From Pseudonocardiales bacterium (GTDB taxonomy: Bacteria > Actinomycetota > Actinomycetes > Mycobacteriales > Pseudonocardiaceae), in contig JAFAUB010000090.1 in NCBI GenBank assembly GCA_019243635.1, positions 61,123 to 125,122 of the forward strand: a stretch of 64,000 nt of DNA, read 5' to 3'. Below the pieces are notes generated by a model that saw nothing but the letters and a program-made list of their open reading frames with translations, was not told the origin of the DNA and searched no databases. The position numbers were made by a program, and so were the translations under genes. How positions within the stretch are numbered: the first letter of the stretch is position 1; each line of letters opens with the position of its first letter. Positions 24,377 through 32,546 of this stretch are shown piece by piece.

Positions 24377-25078
24377 ATGACCCCAGCCACCACCGAGGAC
24401 CCGACAACCCTGCGCCACATCCTCGCCCGCACCACGGCCCTACTGCTCGACTTCGACGGCCCGATATGCAGCGTCTTCGCCGGCCTGGCCGCCCACACCG
24501 TGGTCACCCAACTCTGCCTGGTCCTCGCCGACGGCGGCCACGGCGACCCACCCATCGAGATCGAGAAGAGTGACGATCCGTTCGAGGTCTTGGCCTACGC
24601 CGCCGGCCTGGGCGATGACGAGGCCCGCTACGTCAACGCGGCGTTCACCGCCCACGAAGTCGAAGCCATCGCCACCGCTGAGCCCACCCCCGGCGGACAC
24701 GACCTCATCCGCGCCTGGTCGGCCACCGGCCGGCCACTGGTCATCGTCAGTAACAACAGCACCATCGCCATCCACGCCTACCTCGACCTACATGACCTCC
24801 GGACCCATGTCACCCGAGTGTCCGCCCGAACCAGCCCAGACCCCGCGCTCCTCAAGCCACACCCACACCTGCTGACCACAGCCTTGACCGCGCTCAACAT
24901 CGCCCCGGCAGCCGCGACGTTCGTCGGCGACTCCGTGACGGACATCCAAGCCGCGCGCGCCGCCGGCACCATGTCCATCGGCTACGCCGACAAACCCCGC
25001 AAGAGGACCGAACTCATCACCGCCGGCGCGGACACCGTGATCAGCACACCCACCATCTTGACCGAACAGATCACGTGA
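24377..25078 (+). CDS. HAD-superfamily hydrolase (phosphoglycolate-phosphatase-like)
   Basis: A 233-residue HAD phosphatase: motif I LLLDFDGPI near residue 21, motif II LVIVSNNST, the lysine in LLKPHPHLLTTAL, and motif IV ATFVGDSVTDIQAARAAG. The second Asp of DxD is present. A helical cap lies between motifs I and II. The substrate is unknown. ATG 24377 is the nearest start after the regulator remnant; the open frame fuses upstream into the remnant, so the start is uncertain. Pairing with the PLD-like regulator suggests a former two-gene unit. Confidence 0.8.
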   Translation: MTPATTEDPTTLRHILARTTALLLDFDGPICSVFAGLAAHTVVTQLCLVLADGGHGDPPIEIEKSDDPFEVLAYAAGLGDDEARYVNAAFTAHEVEAIATAEPTPGGHDLIRAWSATGRPLVIVSNNSTIAIHAYLDLHDLRTHVTRVSARTSPDPALLKPHPHLLTTALTALNIAPAAATFVGDSVTDIQAARAAGTMSIGYADKPRKRTELITAGADTVISTPTILTEQIT

Positions 25079-25201
25079 TCCCCGACATCTCATGATCAGC
25101 GGCCTGTGCCCCGAGCGACCCGGGGCTAGGGCGCGTATAGGGAGCAGCCACCCATAAACCACCGGATACGCCCGGACGACACCGGACACAGGAAAGATCG
25201 G

Positions 25202-25230
25202 CCCCCGACCGTGTTCGCGCTGGTCGGGGG
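25202..25230. terminator. Hairpin likely to be the original tRNA-Tyr terminator
   Basis: CCCCCGACC / GGTCGGGGG with an 11-base loop, 16 bases beyond the leftward end of the duplicated tRNA 3' segment at 25246. Its position relative to that segment is what a tRNA terminator would have. Confidence 0.5.
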
Positions 25231-25245
25231 TCGTTCCCGCTGGTG

Positions 25246-25287
25246 TGGCGGGTCAAGGATTCGAACCTTGGAAGGCATCAGCCGACG
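25246..25287 (-). repeat. Distal att copy of the tRNA-Tyr 3' end
   Basis: Identical over 42 bases to 26636-26677, including the T-loop and variable arm. One base is missing just beyond (25288) and similarity then fades. It is not a tRNA gene itself, because the 5' half is absent. Confidence 0.9.
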
Positions 25288-25341
25288 ATTTACGATCTTG
25301 GTGTCAAGTGGTGGGTGCCATTTCGGGGCAGGTCAGAGGGG

Positions 25342-25614
25342 TTACGCCGCCTCGGTTGGCCCCTCGTTGTCGCCATCGTGCCAGTTTCGTGCCACATTGG
25401 CGGGGTGGTCGCTGCCCGTGCGATGCGCTGGAGTACCCGGGTTTCGCGCGTTGTCGAGTCCATCGGCTATGCCCTCATCGAACTCGGCGGAGGCCCGGGC
25501 GTAGTGACGGGTGGTGACGCTGGCGTTCGCGTGGCCCAGGCGCTTGGCGGCCGCCATCACACCGAACCGCTCGGTGATCCAGGTGCCGTGCGAGGCACGC
25601 AGATCGTGCAGCGT
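25342..25614 (-). pseudogene. Tyrosine recombinase/integrase, C-terminal fragment
   Basis: About 90 codons with the phage-integrase C-terminal signature: LHDLRASHGTWITE (box II H-x-x-R), then KRLGHANASVTTRHYARAS with the catalytic Tyr. The N-terminal arm-binding and core-binding domains are absent. It is placed 55 bp from the distal att copy, as integrase genes usually are. Confidence 0.85.
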
Positions 25615-25659
25615 GCCACCATCCCCCGATCTTCCAAGCTGGGACTCATATGTGATCAT

Positions 25660-26160
25660 CGTTAACGAGTGTCAGGGGAATACAGCCCTAATGAATGAAC
25701 TACTTTCTTGAAGGGACCCGCAAGCCTACAACCAGAAAGGGTGTCGATTAGCGTGCATTAGTTATTTGATTACGGCTCCCTGAACAGGGTGAGGGGTCCG
25801 TGCGCACGGTAACTGACCCTAGGCCAGTAAGCAGCTCAGGAGTGTCCGAGTAGGTGCGCAGAAGGTGCGCCACGGCGACCCCGTAGCCACGGCGACCCCG
25901 TCAGATCTGCAAGTTTTCCCAGCCAGGTCGCTCATCGCGCTGACGAGAACGGTGCGAGTAACGTCTCCCGGGAGACATGGCGATGGGTGTAGTCACCAGA
26001 TCCTCAATGCTGATGATCGCGTCCCAGATCCGACTAGCCCGCCAGGCGTGACCGCAGGGTGCTTGTGGATGGCGTAATTGTCGACACTGGCCACGCTGCT
26101 GTTCGGGACGCGCCTAAGAGCATGTCGGCGGGGACGATGGGCAGGACAGCGACGCGGGTA
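25660..26160. other. Gene-poor stretch inside the relic element
   Basis: No reading frame with convincing coding character. The part 25675-25770 is visibly more AT-rich than the surroundings (for example AATGAATGAACTACTTTC). A 17-base direct repeat of ACGGCGACCCCGT-type sequence occurs near 25875-25900. I see no promoter or RNA gene I can defend. Confidence 0.5.
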
Positions 26161-26397
26161 TCAGTCGTTGTCCGGCAGGTACTCGTCCTTCTCGTAGTAT
26201 TCGAGGAGGTCGGTGAGCGTTGGGTAGTCGTAGGTGACCAGCTCGTCGCCCTCCCACTTGGCGCCCAGCTCCTCGGCCCACTCCACTTCGTTAAGACCGG
26301 GCGGCGCCTCGGCGGACCAGTGGAACGGCACCATCGTGCTGAGCTTGTCACGTCGGCCCAGGACCACCCGCTCGCCCTCTGCTTTCGGGGCTGTCAC
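26161..26397 (-). CDS. Hypothetical acidic small protein within the relic element
   Basis: A 78-residue frame from GTG 26397 (VTAPKAEGERVVLGRRDKLS). It contains aromatic-rich segments (VPFHWSAEAPPGLNEVEWAE) and a strongly acidic end (LLEYYEKDEYLPDND). It looks like real protein sequence rather than a shadow frame, but I do not recognise it and no good ribosome site precedes it. It could be element cargo. Confidence 0.4.
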   Translation of the reverse strand: MTAPKAEGERVVLGRRDKLSTMVPFHWSAEAPPGLNEVEWAEELGAKWEGDELVTYDYPTLTDLLEYYEKDEYLPDND

Positions 26398-26437
26398 GGG
26401 CGCCGATCGTACTCCCCAGGGCAGGGCCCCGGCAAAG

Positions 26438-26593
26438 TCAGGCGAAACCGAGCAGGGTGAGTGGGTGGTTGACGTTGTAACCGGCCCAGCGCCGGCCTGG
26501 GGCGATGTTGGTGTAGCCGGCTCGGCGGAGCACCGCGATGGCGAGGTTGCGGAGTGAGGACATGATTCGGGGTCCGGAGCCGGTGCGGACGCG
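26438..26593 (-). pseudogene. ISAs1-type transposase, C-terminal fragment
   Basis: About 51 codons: [34 protein letters not shown] and PLTLLGFA resemble the extreme C-terminus of ISAs1-family DDE transposases (typically RNLAIGLLRLAGxTNIA...RPLTLLG). No catalytic residues or inverted repeats remain. Confidence 0.6.
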
Positions 26594-26635
26594 GAAGGCA
26601 TCCTCGCGCGCAGGCCAGGGGCTGTTCGTGCTGGG

Positions 26636-26718
26636 TGGCGGGTCAAGGATTCGAACCTTGGAAGGCATCAGCCGACGGATTTACAGTCCGCTCCCATTGG
26701 CCGCTCGGGCAACCCGCC
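26636..26718 (-). tRNA. tRNA-Tyr (GTA)
   Basis: Read leftward from 26718: acceptor GGCGGGT pairs with ACCCGCC at the 3' end plus discriminator A; anticodon loop CTGTAAA gives GTA; the long variable arm (CGGCTGATGCCTTCC region) marks a class II tRNA; the T-loop is GGTTCGAATCC. 83 bases, CCA not encoded. It is the intact side of an integration event (att duplication at 25246). Confidence 0.95.
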
Positions 26719-26816
26719 TGGTGGCCGGGTGCGCCGGCCGTGGGTCACGATACTACACAGGGTCATGCCAGCGTGGCGGGTAAGGTTCCGCACCGGCGGG
26801 GCGGGAGGAGGCTGCG

Positions 26817-27308
26817 GTGGCGGATCCGTCGTTCGATGTGGTCAGCAAGGTGGACCGGCAAGAAGTGGACAATGCGCTCAACCAGGCGGCCAAGGAGCTG
26901 TCGACCCGGTTCGACTTCCGAGGCACCGGGGCGAAGGTGTCCTGGGCCGGTGACGAGGCGATGACGATCGAGGCGCAGACCGGGGAGCGCTGCCGCGCCG
27001 CCATCGACGTGGTCAAGAGCAAGCTGGTCAAGCGGGGCATCTCGCTGAAGTCCTTCGAGGTGGACGAGCCGGCCGTCTCGGGCAAGGTCTACCGGAGCAC
27101 CGGACGAATCCTGCAGGGCATCAGCCAGGACAAGGCCAAGGAGATCGCCAAGGCGGTCCGGGACGAGAAGCTCAAGGGTGTGCAGGCTCAGATCCAGGGC
27201 GACCAGCTGCGCGTCTCGGGCAAGAAGCGCGACGACCTGCAGGCCGTCATCGCCCTGTTGAAGAGCCACGACTTCGGCGTCGCCCTGCAGTTCACCAACT
27301 ATCGGTGA
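26817..27308 (+). CDS. YajQ family nucleotide-binding protein
   Basis: A 163-residue YajQ/DUF520 protein: [20 protein letters not shown] at the N-terminus, [15 protein letters not shown], and the C-terminal [20 protein letters not shown] and LQFTNYR are nearly invariant in the family. Members bind nucleotides, and in Xanthomonas a relative senses cyclic di-GMP; the actinobacterial ligand is unknown. GTG 26817 has GGGAGGAGG upstream. Its stop overlaps the next start as GTGA. Confidence 0.93.
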   Translation: MADPSFDVVSKVDRQEVDNALNQAAKELSTRFDFRGTGAKVSWAGDEAMTIEAQTGERCRAAIDVVKSKLVKRGISLKSFEVDEPAVSGKVYRSTGRILQGISQDKAKEIAKAVRDEKLKGVQAQIQGDQLRVSGKKRDDLQAVIALLKSHDFGVALQFTNYR

Positions 27309-28180
27309 AGGGGATCGTGCTGGCCGGCGGCAGTGGCACCCGGCTGCACCCGGTCACCCAGGCCGTCTGCAAGCAGCTGCTGCCGGTGTATGACAAGCCG
27401 ATGGTGTACTACCCGCTCTCGGTGCTCATGCTGGCCGGGATCCGGCAGATCCTGGTCATCTCCACCCCGGCGGACCTGCCGCTGTTCCGCCGCCTGCTCG
27501 GTGACGGCACCGCGCTGGGGCTGCGGCTGAGCTACGCCGAGCAGGCTCGGCCGGGCGGCCTGGCCGAAGCGTTCGTGATCGGCGCGGACTTCATCGGAGA
27601 CGACCCGGTCGCGCTGGTGCTGGGCGACAACATCTTCTACGGTCCGGGCTTCTCCGGCCGGCTCCAGCGGTGCGTGGCGAGCTTGGACGGTTGCGTGCTG
27701 TTCGGGTACCCGGTCAAAGACCCGCGGCGCTACGGGGTCGGCGAGGTCGACGCCGCCGGAAAGTTGATCTCCATTGAGGAGAAGCCGGCGGCTCCCCGCT
27801 CGAACAAGGTGATCACCGGCCTGTACTTCTACGACAACGACGTGGTGAAGGTCGCTCGCTCGCTCACCCCGTCGGCGCGCGGCGAGCTGGAGATCACCGA
27901 TGTGAACGTGCACTACCTGCGGCAGGGTCGGGCGACGCTGGTCGACCTGGGCCGGGGCTTCGCCTGGCTGGACACCGGAACCCACGAGTCGCTGCTGGAG
28001 GCCGGCCAGTTCGTCCAGGTGCTCGAACACCGGCAGGGGGTCCGCATCGCCTGCCTGGAGGAGATCGCGCTGCGGATGGGCTTCATCGACGCCGACGCCT
28101 GCTACGCACTGGGCCAGTCGCTGGCGAAGTCGGGCTACGGCCAGTACGTCATGGACATCGCCCGGTCCACGCTGACCTAG
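27305..28180 (+). CDS. rmlA: Glucose-1-phosphate thymidylyltransferase
   Basis: A 291-residue RmlA/RfbA making dTDP-glucose from glucose-1-P and dTTP, first step to dTDP-rhamnose and deoxysugars. The signature [16 protein letters not shown], then [30 protein letters not shown] (Mg-binding Asp), SIEEKP and [10 protein letters not shown] are all present. It starts at GTG 27305 overlapping yajQ. No other rml genes are nearby. Confidence 0.95.
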   Translation: MKGIVLAGGSGTRLHPVTQAVCKQLLPVYDKPMVYYPLSVLMLAGIRQILVISTPADLPLFRRLLGDGTALGLRLSYAEQARPGGLAEAFVIGADFIGDDPVALVLGDNIFYGPGFSGRLQRCVASLDGCVLFGYPVKDPRRYGVGEVDAAGKLISIEEKPAAPRSNKVITGLYFYDNDVVKVARSLTPSARGELEITDVNVHYLRQGRATLVDLGRGFAWLDTGTHESLLEAGQFVQVLEHRQGVRIACLEEIALRMGFIDADACYALGQSLAKSGYGQYVMDIARSTLT

Positions 28181-28204
28181 CGGCGACGCGCGGGGGACGG
28201 CGGG

Positions 28205-29071
28205 TCAGGGCAGCCGGTGTCGAGCCATCTCCTCCAGGCGGTGCACCCGCTCGGCGATGGGTGGGTGGGTGGAGAACAACCGGGCGGCGCCATCGCTCAC
28301 CCGGAACGGGTTGGCGATCATGAGATGGGACTGCGTGACCAGCGCGGGCTCGGGGCGAAGCGGCGCCAGCTGGGTCCCCCGCTCCAGCTTGCGCAATGCG
28401 CTGGCCAGCGCCAGCGGGTCACCGGTGAGCTCAGCGCCGGAGGCGTCGGCCTGGTACTCCCGCGACCGGCTCACCGCCATCTGCACGATGCCGGCCGCGA
28501 TCGGGCCGAGCAGCGCGATGAGCAGCATCGCGATCGGGTTCGAGCGGTCCCTGCCGCCACCGCCGAGCACGCCCGCGAACATCGCCAGGTTCGACAGCGC
28601 GCTCACCATGCCGGCCAGTGCCCCGGCGACGGAGGAGATGAGGATGTCCCGGTTGTAGACGTGCGACAGCTCGTGGCCGAGCACCCCGCGCAGCTCCCGC
28701 TCGTTCAACAGCTCCAGAATCCCGACGGTGCAGCACACCGCGGCGTGCCTCGGGCTGCGGCCGGTGGCGAAGGCGTTGGGTGCCGGGGTCGGGCTGACGT
28801 ACAGCCGCGGCATCGGCGCCCGCGCGTCGGTCGCCAGCTGCCGCACGATGCGATACATCATGGGCTGCTCGGGCTCGGATACCGGCACGGCGTGCATCGC
28901 GCGCAACGCGATCCTGTCGGAGTTGAAGTAGGCGTAGGCGTTCATCCCGACCACGAGCACCAGCGCGATGAGCGACCCGCCGCGGCCGAAGAACGACCCG
29001 ATCAGCACCACCAGCGCCGACAGCCCGCCGAGCAGCAGCGCGGTCTTCAGCCCGTTGACGTGGTTGTGCAC
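28205..29071 (-). CDS. htpX: Zinc metalloprotease HtpX
   Basis: A 288-residue M48 membrane protease. Two N-terminal TM helices ([18 protein letters not shown]), the catalytic HELSHV in [17 protein letters not shown], two more TM helices, and [20 protein letters not shown] supplying the third zinc ligand. HtpX degrades misfolded membrane proteins with FtsH-linked quality control. It is convergent with rmlA. Confidence 0.93.
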   Translation of the reverse strand: MHNHVNGLKTALLLGGLSALVVLIGSFFGRGGSLIALVLVVGMNAYAYFNSDRIALRAMHAVPVSEPEQPMMYRIVRQLATDARAPMPRLYVSPTPAPNAFATGRSPRHAAVCCTVGILELLNERELRGVLGHELSHVYNRDILISSVAGALAGMVSALSNLAMFAGVLGGGGRDRSNPIAMLLIALLGPIAAGIVQMAVSRSREYQADASGAELTGDPLALASALRKLERGTQLAPLRPEPALVTQSHLMIANPFRVSDGAARLFSTHPPIAERVHRLEEMARHRLP

Positions 29072-29193
29072 AGTTCATCAGCCTCCCGTTGTGCTCGGGC
29101 TCCGATTACTGCAACGCACTCGCCAGGTGCGGGGTTCCGCGGCCGGCCTCCCGGCGGCACACCGCGCGGACACACCGGGCGCGTCGAGCGCGG

Positions 29194-30012
29194 TCAGGCA
29201 CGCAGCTCCAGGGTGCAGCACTTGGGACCACCGCCGGCTCGGCGAAGCTCGGAGACGTCGACGAACACGGGCTCGAAGCCGCGGACGGCCAGCGCGCGGC
29301 CCAGCTGCACCGCCTCCCGCGGCAGCACCACCGAGTGGCCGTCAGAGACGCCGTTGAGCCCCAGGCACGCCGCGTCCGCCGGGCCGGCGATCACCGCGTC
29401 GGGGAACAACCGGGCCAGCACCCGCCGCGAGCCCGGCGAGAACGCCGCCGGGTAGTAGGCGACCAGCGGCGCGCAGCGGGAGTCGTCGAGCACCAGCAGG
29501 CAGGTGTCGAGGTGGTAGTAGTAGGGGTCGACCAGCCGTAGCGAGATCACCGGCACCCCGAACAGCTCCTGCGCCTCGGCGTGCGCCGCCGGCTCGGTGC
29601 GAAACCCGCTACCGGCCAGCAGCAGGGTGCCGGTCCAGACCAGGTCCCCCGCGCCTTCGTTGACCGCACTGGGCATCACCACGTCGGGCGCGCCGTGCGC
29701 GAGGAACCAGCGCCGGTAGTGCTCCGCCTCAGCGGCCCGCTCCGCGTGCCGGAACCGGGCGCCCAGCACGACGCCGTCGATCACGGTGCCGGCGTTGGCC
29801 GCGAACACCATGTCCGGCAGGCCCGGTTCGGGATCGACCACCTCCACGGTGTGCCCCAGCGCGCGGTAGGTGTCGGCCAGCGCTGTCCACTGCGCCATCG
29901 CCCGCGCGGTGTCGACCGGCCGGGTGGGGTCCATCCAGGAGTTGATCATGTAGCGCACCGTGAAGTACCGCGGCGGGCACATCAGATATCGGCGCGCGGT
30001 GCCGACTCGCAT
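29194..30012 (-). CDS. Dimethylarginine dimethylaminohydrolase / amidinotransferase-fold protein
   Basis: A 272-residue guanidine-modifying enzyme. RYLMCPPRYFTVRYMINSWM, PDMVFAANAGTVID, DPYYYHLDTCLLVL (catalytic His) and the C-terminal GGGPKCCTLEL with the catalytic Cys are the DDAH pattern. It hydrolyses methylated arginine or arginine to citrulline. ATG 30012 (MRVGTARRYLMCPP) is preferred over an upstream start that would cross the palindrome. It is divergent from the enoyl-CoA hydratase gene. Confidence 0.88.
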   Translation of the reverse strand: MRVGTARRYLMCPPRYFTVRYMINSWMDPTRPVDTARAMAQWTALADTYRALGHTVEVVDPEPGLPDMVFAANAGTVIDGVVLGARFRHAERAAEAEHYRRWFLAHGAPDVVMPSAVNEGAGDLVWTGTLLLAGSGFRTEPAAHAEAQELFGVPVISLRLVDPYYYHLDTCLLVLDDSRCAPLVAYYPAAFSPGSRRVLARLFPDAVIAGPADAACLGLNGVSDGHSVVLPREAVQLGRALAVRGFEPVFVDVSELRRAGGGPKCCTLELRA

Positions 30013-30024
30013 TATGGTTGAAAC

Positions 30025-30070
30025 CTCGTGAGTGGCGTTGAGTGCTCCAGCACTGATAGACACTCACGAG
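30025..30070. promoter_or_regulatory. Two-level palindrome in the divergent DDAH / enoyl-CoA hydratase promoter
   Basis: Outer arms CTCGTGAGTG (30025-30034) and CACTCACGAG (30061-30070) are exact reverse complements; an inner AGTGCT-CC-AGCACT palindrome lies between them. The element fills almost all of the 59-base divergent gap, so a regulator bound here could control both genes. Confidence 0.6.
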
Positions 30071-30071
30071 T

Positions 30072-30875
30072 ATGGACGTGTTGCTGGAGCGTCGGGGTGG
30101 CGTCGCCGTGCTGACGGTGTCCGATCCGGCCCGCCGCAACGCGCTGGGCCTGGAGCTGTCCGACCGGCTGGCCCGGGCCGTCGCGGCGTGTGACGGCGAC
30201 GAGTCGGTGCACGCCGTCGTGATCACCGGTGCTCCGCCGGCGTTCTGCGCCGGGGCTGATCTCGGTGTGCTCGCCGCCGCTGGTGAGTCGGGCTCGGCCG
30301 CCGGCCTGCACCGCATCTACGCCGGTTTCCTGGCTGTCGCGAATGCCGCGCTGCCCACCATCGCCGCCGTCAACGGGCCCGCGGTGGGGGCCGGGCTCAA
30401 CCTGGCGTTGGCCTGCGACCTTCGCCTGGTCGGCCCCGGCGCCTCCTTCGACGCGCGTTTCCTGCAGTTGGGCATCCATCCCGGTGGCGGCATGACGTGG
30501 CTGGTGCAACGCGCTGCCGGCGCCCAGACCGCCGCGGCGATGACGCTGTTCGGCGAGCCGCTGGACGCCCACGAGGCGGTGCGCACCGGGCTGGCGTACC
30601 GCATGGTCGACGTGGCGGGCGAGCCCCGCTCGGCCGCCGCGCACGAGGCGGTGGTGGCCGCCGCGGTGGAGCTCGCGCGTCGGGTCGCGGCGGCTCCCCG
30701 TGACCTGGTGATCGCCACCAAGGCCGCGCTGCGGGCTACCGCCGTGATGGCCGAACACGCCGCCGCGGTGGCCCACGAGACCGGCCCGCAGCTGGCCTCC
30801 CTGCACTCCGATGCGTTCGCCCGGTTGATCAACTCCGCCCGGTCCGAGCGCGGCGCCCGAGGTCCCGCCGGCTGA
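30072..30875 (+). CDS. Enoyl-CoA hydratase/isomerase family protein
   Basis: A 267-residue crotonase. The CoA/oxyanion region VVITGAPPAFCAGADLGVLA and AAVNGPAVGAGLNLALACDL are standard; the catalytic-site helix reads RFLQLGIHPGGGMTWLVQRA. The usual second glutamate of hydratases appears replaced (GIHPGGG instead of GxxPGxG with Glu), so isomerase or other activity is possible. ATG 30072 abuts the palindrome, so its leader is very short. Confidence 0.85.
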   Translation: MDVLLERRGGVAVLTVSDPARRNALGLELSDRLARAVAACDGDESVHAVVITGAPPAFCAGADLGVLAAAGESGSAAGLHRIYAGFLAVANAALPTIAAVNGPAVGAGLNLALACDLRLVGPGASFDARFLQLGIHPGGGMTWLVQRAAGAQTAAAMTLFGEPLDAHEAVRTGLAYRMVDVAGEPRSAAAHEAVVAAAVELARRVAAAPRDLVIATKAALRATAVMAEHAAAVAHETGPQLASLHSDAFARLINSARSERGARGPAG

Positions 30876-31263
30876 TGGTCAGGGTGGGTGGCCTGGCCGG
30901 CAACGCCCCGCCGCGACTGCACTTCAGCACAGCCGCAGTCCAGGCAGCGACGATGTGCCATTGCCGTGTGGCCGTAGCTTGATCGTCGAAAGTGAGCTGT
31001 TGCAGTGCGACGGGGGTTGTCGAGAGCGGGTCGCCGGCCTGTGCGGCCGGAGCGCGAGTCGGTTGAAGAAGATCGAGCAGGGCACGCGCCAGGCGGTGGA
31101 GCCGGACGGCGCGGGAGCAGACCCCGGCGAGGCTGTTACGACGCAAGGCGATCCTGGACGCTGCCTGCGGTCATTCTGGGCAGTGACACGCCTGGGATCC
31201 GGCAGGAACGGCCATCTAGACTCGTCGAGCCTCATTCCTTTTCATCGCCGAAGAGCAGGACAC
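30876..31263. other. 388-bp stretch upstream of the TyrRS-like gene
   Basis: No gene I can support. Open frames run through on both strands, but none matches a family. I looked for a T-box leader (conserved AGGGTGG-type antiterminator sequence) and did not find one. The last 80 bases are less GC-rich and include the probable promoter and a weak GAAGAGCAGGA ribosome site. Confidence 0.5.
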
Positions 31264-32481
31264 ATGGCCTACCACGTCCCCCCAGCCCCTCCAGGCGTTG
31301 CCGACGACCCGGAGGCGCAGGCCGCCTACCTGCTGGAGGACGGGTTCAGCGCCGCGCCAGCGGATACGCTTGTGGACAAGCTACGTCGGGGGGAGCCACT
31401 GAGGGTCAAGTTCGGTGTCGACCCCACTGCCCCTGCGGTCACCTGGGGATGGTCAGTGCCGCTGAGGAGGCTGCGGCGGTTCCAGGAGCTGGGCCACACG
31501 GCCGTGTTAGTGATCGGCGACTTCACCGCGCGGGTGGGCGACCCCTCAGGGCGATCCGCGACCAGGGTGCGGCTGTCCGCTGAGCAGGTCCACACTTATG
31601 TCCAGTCTTGCATGGCTAGCCTGTTGGAGATCTTGTCACCGGACAACCTCGAAGTCCGGCGGAACTCCGAATGGCTCAACTCGCTGGATATGGCCGGTGC
31701 GCTGGAGCTGACGGCGCAGGCGACGGTCGCGCAGCTGCTTGAGCGCAATGACTTCAGTAAGCGGTTTGACGCGAACGAGCCGATTTCATTGATCGAGTTT
31801 ATTTATCCACTGCTCCAGGGGCAGGACTCAGTGGCGGTTAACGCCGATGTGGAGCTGGGTGGCACGGACCAGTACTTCAACTGCATGCTTGCCCGGACAC
31901 TGCAACAGCGCGCGGGGCAGCAGCCCCAGGCGGTCGTCTGCGCTCCACTGCTGGTCGGTGTCGACGGCAAGAAGAAGATGAGCCAGAGCATCGGCAACTA
32001 CATCGGTGTCGCGGAGGATCCGAGGGAAGTCTTCGGCAAAGTGATGTCTCTTCCAGATGATGCCATGCCGGCCTATGTGCGTCTCGCCTTGGACCTGTGG
32101 CCCAGCGATAAGGACGCGATGCTCGCCGAATCCGGTGGCGTTGTGCTCAAGCGACGCCTTGCCCGCGAGATGATCAACATGTTCCATGGCGCCGAGGCCG
32201 CGGCTGACGCCGAAGCGGAGTTCGATCGGGTTTTCGTCCGCAGGGACGTGCCCTCAGAAATGGAGCACCACACGACCCCGGAGAACTATGTTCCGCGAAT
32301 TCTGGTCGCTCTCGGTTTCGCGTCATCGTTGAGTGACGCTCGGCGAGGAATCAAAGGCGGCGGTGTCCGCGTCGACGGTGAAGCCGTCGCCGATGAGCAC
32401 GCCACCCTCGGCAAGGGTACCTGGGTCCTGCAGCTCGGACGACGCCGCTTCGCCCGCGTGACCGTGACCCGATCACCATGA
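31264..32481 (+). CDS. Tyrosyl-tRNA synthetase-like protein with altered HIGH motif
   Basis: 405 residues with full class Ic TyrRS layout. The catalytic domain has VKFGVDPTAP, GHTAVLVIGDFTARVGDPSG, ELGGTDQYFNCM and KKKMSQSIGN (KMSKS-like); the C-terminal S4 domain includes SDARRGIKGGGVRVDGEAV. The HIGH signature, expected as DPTAPxxHLGH, reads DPTAPAVTWGW: both histidines are replaced. These residues stabilise the adenylation transition state, so normal charging is doubtful. Parts of the gene are less GC-rich than its neighbours, suggesting transfer. It may be a specialised paralogue (regulatory, resistance or biosynthetic); I infer no specific role. ATG 31264 fits the family start. Confidence 0.85.
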   Translation: MAYHVPPAPPGVADDPEAQAAYLLEDGFSAAPADTLVDKLRRGEPLRVKFGVDPTAPAVTWGWSVPLRRLRRFQELGHTAVLVIGDFTARVGDPSGRSATRVRLSAEQVHTYVQSCMASLLEILSPDNLEVRRNSEWLNSLDMAGALELTAQATVAQLLERNDFSKRFDANEPISLIEFIYPLLQGQDSVAVNADVELGGTDQYFNCMLARTLQQRAGQQPQAVVCAPLLVGVDGKKKMSQSIGNYIGVAEDPREVFGKVMSLPDDAMPAYVRLALDLWPSDKDAMLAESGGVVLKRRLAREMINMFHGAEAAADAEAEFDRVFVRRDVPSEMEHHTTPENYVPRILVALGFASSLSDARRGIKGGGVRVDGEAVADEHATLGKGTWVLQLGRRRFARVTVTRSP

Positions 32482-32546
32482 CGGCGTCTGCACGCGACAA
32501 CGGCTCGGGAGGCGGCGAGTGGCCGGCAGCGCAAGCAAGGCGGGGG

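Larger units (their letters stand above)
25246..26635. mobile_element. Relic of an integrative element in the tRNA-Tyr 3' end
   Basis: A 42-bp segment identical to the 3' part of tRNA-Tyr lies at 25246-25287 and again within the intact tRNA at 26636-26677. Between them are a tyrosine-integrase C-terminus next to the distal repeat, a transposase fragment, one small reading frame and about 500 bp of unidentifiable DNA. This is the layout of a tRNA-targeting integrative element that has lost nearly all its cargo. Confidence 0.75.

Noticed and set aside
25246..25287. Second tRNA-Tyr gene
   Set aside because: Only the 3' 42 bases match; anticodon and 5' half are missing.
25865..26077. 70-codon plus-strand frame in the relic element
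   Set aside because: Composition and lack of a ribosome site do not support coding.
30876..31263. T-box riboswitch ahead of the TyrRS-like gene
   Set aside because: No T-box consensus, specifier loop or terminator/antiterminator pair could be found.
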